Shown here in pieces: positions 57,305-64,000 of a DNA stretch of 64,000 bases. Position 1 is the stretch's first letter; every line of letters begins with the position of its first letter. The position numbers were made by a program, and so were the translations under genes. The stretch comes from Chytriomyces cf. hyalinus JEL632 (lineage: Eukaryota; Chytridiomycota; Chytridiomycetes; Chytridiales; Chytriomycetaceae), in the NCBI GenBank assembly GCA_025435555.1, contig JAIWWG010000001.1:372001-436000 (forward strand). Reading direction: 5' to 3'. The notes beneath the pieces are model-generated. The model made no database searches. It worked only from the letters and a program-made list of their open reading frames with translations, and was not told the DNA's origin.

Positions 57305-59140
57305 ATGACAAACAGAGCCCCTCTCGAATGCCTCCCGCTAGAACTCCTCATCGACATCTTCCTCTACCTCCCCGTCGACCTCGGTATCACCCACCTGGCC
57401 GTGTCCTCACCCATGTTTGCCCCGCTTCTACTCTCAGACGTCTCCTTCGCTGCCAGACATGTCGCAAGAGACATTGCGCTGTGTGGACACTTGCACTTTT
57501 TTGCCCACATCACAACCGATCTCCGAGTGTTGCCCGTGCCGTATTTGATTTGTGCCCTCCGCGTCCGCTTCCAAGACCCATTCCGTAGCTTCATTCAAGG
57601 CTGGTATGAAGCGTTCTTTTGCAAAAACGGCCACTTGCAACGTGTCGTCGAAAACCTTCCAAGCCGATATGTTCGAGACCAGAACGGATGCCTTCGTTCG
57701 AGATCCAGAGCTTTACGCCCCACTGACGGTGAATGCTGGTTAGACGTTTCGAGAGTTCATGGAGACAAAATCGTGTCGTACTTGTGGGACAATGGTGGCT
57801 TGGACTGTATGGGATTGGGCCGGCTGCTGGACTGGTTATGCGTTTGGAACGAATCGGAAGGGGCAACTCTGAAAGTACTTGAACACGGGAATAAGGATGT
57901 GTGCTTTTCACCGCTATTCCAAATGCGCGCGGTATCATTGGGCTGGTGTAAAGTCATGCAGAAGATATTGGGGGGTTACATATACAGCCACAGCCAACTA
58001 CTTCAAGAGGCTATTTCGAACCAAAATTCCGAAATGGCTGCAATCTTGCTGGAGAATCTTGGGATTGACTCGGCCTTTGACGGGTTTCCCTTGTTTCGAA
58101 GCTGCAGGGACTTGGATTTTCTGCAGACTCTTTCTTCGGACCCTCGGCTGCCAAACGGAAAATTTCTCAGGGCAGTGTTGGCTGGAAGGGTGGATGAAGT
58201 GAAAAGCTATCTCGCGTTGCCGAAGTTCGATGCTGCCGCGTGTCCAAACTCTCTCTGCGTCATGTTTGCCGTCCGATTCGACAAACCGCAAGTTTTGAGC
58301 ATCCTTCTCAAGGATAAACGCGTGCGACCAATCACATCCCAGCTGATTTATTTCATTGAGGAAACAATCCGCAACAAGAACCACTCCATCTGCAAAATCT
58401 TGATTACAATGACGCGGTTTACTGTGCCGAGAGAGTACTGGAAACTTCTGCATTTCATTTGTCGAAACGGCGCTTTGGACATGTTTGTTGCTATGACGTC
58501 TCGCCTGAAAGCGCAGTTTTTCACTGACTGCAGCAAATGGCATTTTGTTCTGCGACATTCTTTACAAAAGCATTGTGTCATCGAGAGCGGCCATATGCAG
58601 ATTCTGGGTTACACCCTGACGCAGTTGCTCGCAGACCCCGAAACCAACATTGCCAATCTCATCAATGTTTTGATTGGAAGAGGCGGTAATTTGAACATGT
58701 CTCAGCTTCTGGATTTGCTCTCTTCTTGCCAGCAGTTTCGCCCAATCGACAAGGAAGATTGCACGTTTCTCATGAACCGATTGGATAAAAACTCGCCGGA
58801 ATCTCCCATGGCACGATACATTCAAACAAAGCAAAAGATTTTCTCACCGGCGTACCTACAAAGCGTTTATGACACGGCCTGTTGCCAGCAAAAATACCAT
58901 TACATTGCCAAACTTTTGGCAAAAAATCCAGACGTTCAAGTGAATGCGACTCATGCCGAATGCAAGTCACATTTGCCGTGTCCGGGTGTAAAACTAATTT
59001 CAGCAGACGCGATGGACAAATATTATCATGAATCCTTGTGCCGTTCTTTGCATGCATGTGCTCGTGGAAAATGCAGGCACTGGCGGTCAGATGATGTATG
59101 TGTGAAGGCGAGTGAAGCGCCAATTGTTGGTGTGTCCTGA
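57305..59140 (+). CDS. F-box protein with ankyrin-like repeats
   Basis: Single exon, 611 residues. The N-terminus LECLPLELLIDIFLYLPVD followed by LAVSSPMFAPLL is a clear F-box. The rest is a chain of about 30-residue helical repeats with an ankyrin flavour: LLQEAISNQNSEMAAILLEN, FLRAVLAGRVDEVKSYLAL, LCVMFAVRFDKPQVLSILLKDKRV and LLHFICRNGALDMFVAM. A cysteine/histidine-rich end (HAECKSHLPCPGVK, then CRSLHACARGKCRHW) may bind zinc. F-box/ankyrin-like proteins are often expanded in chytrids. The repeats would choose the substrate for SCF ubiquitin ligase. It is unusually long for a single-exon gene here. Confidence 0.8.
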   Translation: MTNRAPLECLPLELLIDIFLYLPVDLGITHLAVSSPMFAPLLLSDVSFAARHVARDIALCGHLHFFAHITTDLRVLPVPYLICALRVRFQDPFRSFIQGWYEAFFCKNGHLQRVVENLPSRYVRDQNGCLRSRSRALRPTDGECWLDVSRVHGDKIVSYLWDNGGLDCMGLGRLLDWLCVWNESEGATLKVLEHGNKDVCFSPLFQMRAVSLGWCKVMQKILGGYIYSHSQLLQEAISNQNSEMAAILLENLGIDSAFDGFPLFRSCRDLDFLQTLSSDPRLPNGKFLRAVLAGRVDEVKSYLALPKFDAAACPNSLCVMFAVRFDKPQVLSILLKDKRVRPITSQLIYFIEETIRNKNHSICKILITMTRFTVPREYWKLLHFICRNGALDMFVAMTSRLKAQFFTDCSKWHFVLRHSLQKHCVIESGHMQILGYTLTQLLADPETNIANLINVLIGRGGNLNMSQLLDLLSSCQQFRPIDKEDCTFLMNRLDKNSPESPMARYIQTKQKIFSPAYLQSVYDTACCQQKYHYIAKLLAKNPDVQVNATHAECKSHLPCPGVKLISADAMDKYYHESLCRSLHACARGKCRHWRSDDVCVKASEAPIVGVS

Positions 59141-59306
59141 CAATTGCCTGGTTATGCTCAGGAATTGGAGGAAAACATGTATATTTTCTACTCTTCAATT
59201 TTTGAAAGTACTTTGCTTTTTTAGCGTCTACTTTCACAACTATCTAAGATAAACGAGCATATAAAAGACAAAAAAAAATGTGAAGGAGAAAAAAAAAAAA
59301 AAGTCC

Positions 59307-61457
59307 TCAACACATGAAGACAAACGAGAAAGACACAAGTCCCATAACCGCCGAACCAACCATTTGCGAAACTGCACCAGACACCAACACACCGGTGGCA
59401 GCAGCAGCTGGAACACGCGCCGAAGTCTTCAAAGGTCCAACAGTGTACACACCACCATTAGATGCCGGTGCAACTGGCTGGTACTGCGCAATCACAGCCG
59501 CAGCAGCAGGATTCAAAGCAACAGGAGCAACATAGTTTCCTTGGTAAGTCGTACCATTCTCACATTTCATCACAGGAGGCTGTGGAGGCGAGTACTGGCT
59601 CAAGTTGATTGAACAATCGATTCCACTCCATGGAGCGTCACAAACGCATCCAAGGGCAGCGCATTGACCCTTTCCGGAGCAACTGTTGACACATGTGTTG
59701 TTGTTGTATCCGGCCACGATTTGAACGTTTGCGGCAACGTTGGTGTTGTTGGATACTTGGATGGGAGCGGCAATGATGGTTTGGCATTGGTGGTGGCATT
59801 GTGCGTTGAGGGCTGTGAGGTAGGCGTCACTGAACACGTGGGTACCGGTAAGGAGGTAGTCATCGACGCAGGCACCAATGAGGAACTCAATGTGGTCGGA
59901 TATGAGTTCGTCGCAGCCGGGGACGTTCAAGATTTCGCGGCATTGGAGGGTTGCCTTGACTTTGTCGGCGTCAGAGTAAATGGGAGTTCCTGGGATGGTG
60001 TTGTTGACGGCTGGCACGGTGTAGTTGTAGTGGATTGGGTCGTAGATTGGGACGTAGACAGAGGGTGATGGCGAGGCAGCAGCGGTGGAAGTTGTGAGGG
60101 GCGCGGTTGGGGCGGGGTCGGCGGAAGAGACCGAAGCAGAGGTTGTGGTGGACGAAGTAGTGCTGGTGGTAGTAGTTGTGCTGGTTGTGCTGGTACTGGT
60201 TGTGCTTGTTGTGGTAGAAGTAGTGCTTGTTGTGGTGGACGTGGTGCTGCTTGTAGTAGAAGTGCTGGACGTGGAGGTACTGGTGGTGGAAGTACTGGTG
60301 GTGGAGGTACTAGTGGTGCTTGACGTGGTTGAAGTTGAAGTGGTTGAAGTGGTGGTAGTGGTGGTGGTTGGTGCAATGGCGGTGCAGACATTGTCGAAAT
60401 CCGCCTCAGTGAACTTTAATCCAGACACCAAGTTCTTGTACTCCTTTCCCCACAAGGCGGCCAAAGGGGCAGACAAGGCACCCTTGACGTATTTTCCAAG
60501 CATGTGGTTGTCATTGTTGGCAATTTTTTGAGCTGACCAGGACTTGCAGCCCTTGGCGCAGACTCCAGAGTTATCTTTGATGCTCGCCATGTAAGGAGAC
60601 ATGTTGATTGTGATACTCATTTCAGTGAACATGTGAGTGGCGATTGTGATGACAGTTCCATCGTCCGTGGTGAAGATCCATTGGTCCTTGTTCTTGGAGT
60701 TGACGGAGATTCCGGTGGTTTCTTGGGACAGGCGGGTGTATTCGACGGTTTTTCCGACACCGTCAGAGCCGTACTTTTTCATGGCCGACACAATCACGAC
60801 AGAGTCACCGTATCTGCAAAAAAAATAAGGGTTCAGGAGAGATGAACAAAGAAAAAAAATTAAGGGTGAAAAAAACCACACACACCTGATGGATGCGGCG
60901 CCGTTGCAGCGGAATCTACCACACTTGTAGTGGTGTGCCTGAACTTCCATGTGCTGGTTCTTGACCAAGTAAAAGGCTCCGTCTTCTTGGCCTTCGCACT
61001 TGGATCTATCAAACAGACGCAAGTGTGGGTCTCCGATACTGATACAGGTCTTTGGTGCAGACGCTTCGTACTCAATATCATAGGTCGACTCGCATGTATG
61101 CACGGTAGGCGAGCAAGGCGCGTTCACGCCGTAACGCAGCTTCAAGGCGGCAGCGCTGCCAGTAGAGAACACGTTGGGCTTTGCCACGAGGGTGACAGTC
61201 TGAGGAACATTCCAGTTGTCTTTGGTGTATTTGAGGACATTGGGGTGCATGGTGAAACCGTCAATGTTGAGTGCCTGTGAGACAGCACCGACAGGCTTTG
61301 AGGTGAGCATGACGGTGAAGTTGGCGGCAGCAACGCCGGCAGGGTATTGCAGGGCAGGGGGGTTGAAGGCAAAGAAGTCAGCTGCCTTGCCACAGTTCCT
61401 GACGTCCTGTGCGAGGGCATGAGCCGCGACAGCCAATAGAAAGCAGACAGTGAGCAT
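59307..61457 (-). CDS. secreted vWD-like cell-surface protein, probably GPI-anchored
   Basis: Exons 61457-60886 and 60813-59307 (73-nt intron, phase 2); 692 residues. A signal peptide (MLTVCFLLAVAAHALA) opens it. A von Willebrand factor D-like domain begins at about residue 140 with GDPHLRLFD and has FYLVKNQHMEVQAHHYKC and WIFTTDDGTVITI. A block of about 75 residues made only of Ser/Thr-type repeats is next, then VPIYDPIHYNYTVPAV. A cysteine-rich EGF-like loop follows (CVNSCSGKGQCAALGCVC). The C-terminus is hydrophobic (SGAVSQMVGSAVMGLVSFSF), fitting a GPI-anchor signal. The Ser/Thr block would be heavily O-glycosylated. It may act in adhesion or in the cell coat (inference). Confidence 0.82.
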   Translation of the reverse strand: MLTVCFLLAVAAHALAQDVRNCGKAADFFAFNPPALQYPAGVAAANFTVMLTSKPVGAVSQALNIDGFTMHPNVLKYTKDNWNVPQTVTLVAKPNVFSTGSAAALKLRYGVNAPCSPTVHTCESTYDIEYEASAPKTCISIGDPHLRLFDRSKCEGQEDGAFYLVKNQHMEVQAHHYKCGRFRCNGAASIRCVWFFSPLIFFLCSSLLNPYFFCRYGDSVVIVSAMKKYGSDGVGKTVEYTRLSQETTGISVNSKNKDQWIFTTDDGTVITIATHMFTEMSITINMSPYMASIKDNSGVCAKGCKSWSAQKIANNDNHMLGKYVKGALSAPLAALWGKEYKNLVSGLKFTEADFDNVCTAIAPTTTTTTTSTTSTSTTSSTTSTSTTSTSTTSTSTSSTSTTSSTTSTTTSTTSTTTSTTSTSTTSTTTTTSTTSSTTTSASVSSADPAPTAPLTTSTAAASPSPSVYVPIYDPIHYNYTVPAVNNTIPGTPIYSDADKVKATLQCREILNVPGCDELISDHIEFLIGACVDDYLLTGTHVFSDAYLTALNAQCHHQCQTIIAAPIQVSNNTNVAANVQIVAGYNNNTCVNSCSGKGQCAALGCVCDAPWSGIDCSINLSQYSPPQPPVMKCENGTTYQGNYVAPVALNPAAAAVIAQYQPVAPASNGGVYTVGPLKTSARVPAAAATGVLVSGAVSQMVGSAVMGLVSFSFVFMC

Positions 61458-61685
61458 GGACTGCGTTTAGTTTTTTGGTTTAAGTTTTCGCGAACCAGTT
61501 TTTGTTTAAAAAGCGACTTGAGCAATTTTTATCAGTTTGAAAACAGGCAGGCGGTTGAAGCAATTAAAATTAAAAACCAATTTGCAGAAATTGTCATCCA
61601 TCTCCACCAATTTTCGTAATTTGTTTTGACGAAAATTTAAAATTTGGAGGGGCTTTTTCCTTTTTCCCGACAATTTGTTGAATCT

Positions 61686-61745
61686 CCATCCACATCCCAT
61701 CCATCCATCCATCCATCCCATCCATCCATCCCATCCACATCCCAT
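61686..61745. repeat. CCAT-rich tandem array
   Basis: Imperfect CCAT units broken by CCCAT and CCACAT variants, about 230 bases upstream of the vWD-like gene start. Confidence 0.9.
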
Positions 61746-62079
61746 TTTGGCCAACGCACGCTTCGGATTTGGGATCACGCCTGTCCCGTTATCCACGTAC
61801 AGCAACTAAGACCCACTGCTGCCAGCGTGTGCCAGCTGCGATCAAAAGTGCATGATTTATAAGCCTCACTTTTCTTGCAACAGTGGAGTTACACTAATTG
61901 CCTCTGCTCACTCACTCCCATGAACAAGTGCCCAATTCAACAACCGCACACACGCAACATCTTCAGATAGGGATCCCTAACTGCGGGTATAAACCCACCC
62001 CAGTCCGCCCTCATTCACAAGTAAATATCGACTTCACGATCGAAAACTGTTTCAGGGGTCGCCGGGAGATTTTACTTAA

Positions 62080-62087
62080 TGACGTCA
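62080..62087. promoter_or_regulatory. CRE/ATF-type palindrome TGACGTCA
   Basis: A perfect 8-bp CRE palindrome, the binding site of ATF/CREB-type bZIP factors. It lies in the long intergenic region about 620 bases upstream of the vWD-like gene. A single 8-mer can occur by chance, so function is a guess. Confidence 0.25.
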
Positions 62088-62480
62088 CAGTGAGTAGAAA
62101 AATTGCGGGAAGCGGATTCGTGTTCAGGCGAGGGTTTTGAGGGTTTTGACGCCAAATTAACTCAATTTGGTCCACTTTCCCGAGATTGGCATTTCAAAGG
62201 GCCGCCTTATCGTTTGTCGTTGGACAGTGATAATCAGGCTCCCCCACTGCACCATCAGCGATCGTTGGCGTGTGAATAGAAACTGCAAAGAAGGGCCAAA
62301 GCCTTTTCATTCTGAGAGGACCACAACCGTTGAGGCTGCTTTTCTTGAAGGACTGATTTACAGGAATGCCTGTGTTCCATATTGTTTCGAACTGTCCCGC
62401 AACCGCTGAAGACGGCATCGCGGGGTTTCATAACCGATTTGCGTGGAATTTTGCTCAGACGCACTCGAACACAGCCGCTT

Positions 62481-62500
62481 GGTCCAATGAAGATTGGACC
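62481..62500. repeat. perfect inverted repeat, 8-bp arms
   Basis: GGTCCAAT, a 4-base loop, then ATTGGACC. It could form a hairpin. Not followed by a T run and not next to a gene end, so no terminator role is proposed. Confidence 0.7.
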
Positions 62501-62911
62501 TCGCCTTTGAATCGCATTTAATTGGGGGGTGCTTTGCCGAGAACAGTACAGGTATGACGTCCTCATAAGGCCAGAAATTATTGTCGACTACTGCAATGCC
62601 ACCCTTTTGGTTGGGTCATATGAAACACTGGCAGCGGACCAGATGGAATTTGTTGAACCCTTGATATTGTGCGTCTTCTCCAAAAATGGATTTTTGCGAG
62701 AATTCTTCCAACACAAATAAACGCTCGCACGAGTCCTCGCAAGTGAAGTGACCAGGACCTAAACAAGTGATACGCAGGCAGTTCGGCCATCAGACAGATA
62801 AGAATACGTGCTTGGTAAGCCCAGCGTCTGATTTAGTGTCCTATTCATTAGACATGCCTCGTTCACTCACATGATGATTCCACATGATTTCTGATCCAGA
62901 CGCAGCAGGCA

Positions 62912-63970
62912 ATGGACATCCTCGGCGTCGTATCCGGCCATGCGGATCCCCAAGTCAAGGTCTACTGCATGTACATGCATTTCTACCTTGGTTGGAGCAA
63001 GGCTAAATTGGCTGTGCTGTTTCGCAAGACACCATCATGCATTGCCGAATGGATTACCGCGTACGAAAGGGGCGAGGACATGGGTCGAAAGCAAAAAGAC
63101 GATGCGCACAGGAAGTTTGGCCCTGACCGACGCAAGTGGCTTGTTGATCTGTACAAAAAAAGGCCGGTGCTGCTGCTGGACGAAGCCAAAAACCTGTTTG
63201 TGAATCAGTTCGGTGGCTCGATCAGTCCTCAGCATATCAGTGTCATCCTTCGTGAGTCTGGGCTCTCATGGAAAGTACTTGAAAGACGCGCGATTCAAAT
63301 CAATCAGGAAGACGTGATTCGATTCGCAAACGATCTTGCAATGACCCCCTTTCTACTGGAAAACCTTGTATTCTTGGACGAAGTTTCCTTCGATAATCGC
63401 GCAATGCTCCGAACAAAAGGGTGGGGGGTACGCGGTCAAAAGCTTTATTTTCGTGGAGAGTTCAATCGAAAGCCAAGGGTGTCGCTGCTTTGCTGGATAG
63501 GAGTCAATGGACTGTTGGAGTCATCCATGACAGAGGGGACTTTTGACTGTACTAAATTTGCTTATTATTACAAGGAGTTCTGCACCAGGTCGGGCCATGT
63601 CTACCAGTATCCAGGACGTCATAGTGTGCATATTCTCGACGGGGCAAAGATCCATTGCAGTGCTGATCTGATTTGTTTCCTGCGCAATCTTGGAATCATC
63701 CCAATATTTCTACCTGCGTATTGCCCATTCTTCAACCCCATCGAAATTGTTTTCGGACTTATAAAGAAGTCGCTTCAGCGCCAATATGTCGAAAATAGTA
63801 AACGGGACCTGGCTGAGTTCATCTCGGATGTCTTGCGAATGTACACAAACCGCTCCTTCCACAAGATCTTTGCAAGCTGTGGTTATTCAGTTTCTGGTTT
63901 CAATCCTGGTGTGGCTTTTAATGTACCCCTTGCTGAGTTTGGTTTTGACGTGCAAGACACTTCTGAATAA
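62912..63970 (+). mobile_element. Tc1/mariner-IS630 superfamily transposase gene
   Basis: Single exon, 352 residues, uninterrupted. An N-terminal helix-turn-helix (about 27-53, WSKAKLAVLFRKTPSCIAEW) precedes the DDE catalytic core. Catalytic residues are Asp156 (LVFLDEVSFD), Asp243 (HILDGAKIH) and Glu278 (FFNPIEIVF), giving DD34E spacing as in Tc1-like and IS630-like elements. YCPFFNPIEIVFGLIKK is the usual signature around the glutamate. All three residues are present, so the enzyme may be active or recently so. The window ends 30 bases after the stop, and terminal inverted repeats could not be identified. A domesticated host gene is an alternative. Confidence 0.85.
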
Positions 63971-64000
63971 ACTCTTTATTGGTTGACACCTAAGTTGAAT

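Larger units (their letters stand above)
61458..62911. other. intergenic, repeat-bearing
   Basis: About 1.45 kb between the vWD-like gene start and the transposase. It holds the CCAT array at 61686-61745, a TGACGTCA palindrome at 62080 and an inverted repeat at 62481-62500. Short open frames on both strands have no recognised similarity. The part next to the transposase probably includes the element's left flank, but no terminal inverted repeat was found. Confidence 0.5.

Noticed and set aside
60085-60531. Plus-strand Val-rich open frame
   Set aside because: It is the complement of the Ser/Thr repeat block of the vWD-like gene.

Overview
The window is a stretch of nuclear DNA from a fungus. 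Most genes are split by short GT-AG introns (mostly 45-120 nt, about 78 proposed here). Genes are packed on both strands with tiny gaps. The proteins include the fungal lysine-pathway enzyme homoisocitrate dehydrogenase, an EDE1-like endocytic scaffold, an ATG20/SNX41-like sorting nexin, a NEO1-type flippase, a class 2 mitochondrial DHODH and a modular chitinase. Concentrative nucleoside transporters, a secreted von Willebrand D-like protein, F-box/ankyrin-like proteins and a GT10 fucosyltransferase together fit a zoosporic early-diverging fungus (a chytrid, perhaps Chytridiales). That placement is inference from gene content, not a measured phylogeny.

Layout. 1-3.5 kb: 3' part of an ENPP-type phosphodiesterase, a MICOS subunit and a quinone oxidoreductase. 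3.7-8.2 kb: two tandem CNT nucleoside transporters. 9.3-10.6 kb: ribosomal protein uL18 (RPL5). 11-13.3 kb: PX sorting nexin. 13.9-14.9 kb: a transcription factor with two bZIP domains. 15.6-17.2 kb: a small membrane protein, a LAMTOR5-like Ragulator subunit and a doubtful small ORF. 17.6-20.2 kb: GH18 chitinase. 21-23.3 kb: F-box protein. 23.5-29 kb: NEO1 flippase and a basic unknown protein. 29.3-32.6 kb: CDC25-like rhodanese phosphatase and a large disordered protein with a PP1-docking motif. 33.5-37.1 kb: a type II membrane glycosyltransferase facing a fucosyltransferase. 37.2-44.3 kb: EDE1, a C78 (ZUP1/Mug105) deubiquitinase and MsrB. 44.6-47 kb: METTL7-like methyltransferase and LYS12. 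47.1-50.2 kb: tandem pair of unrecognised multi-spanning membrane proteins. 50.5-52.3 kb: DHODH and tRNA-Gln. 52.7-55.8 kb: SEL1-repeat protein and PhoD-like phosphatase, then tRNA-Arg. 57.3-59.1 kb: F-box/ankyrin-like protein. 59.3-61.5 kb: vWD-like cell-surface protein. 62.9-64 kb: a Tc1/IS630-type transposase with its DDE triad present.

Functional links. EDE1 (ubiquitin-binding, endocytosis) lies 85 nt from a K63-type deubiquitinase gene. The window also carries several membrane-traffic genes (sorting nexin, NEO1, Ragulator) and a secreted or cell-wall set (chitinase, vWD-like protein, two glycosyltransferases). No CRISPR array, rRNA gene or retroelement was seen. Splice models were built by hand from GT/AG sites, reading frame and family conservation. 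All exon sums are multiples of three, but no transcript evidence was available.
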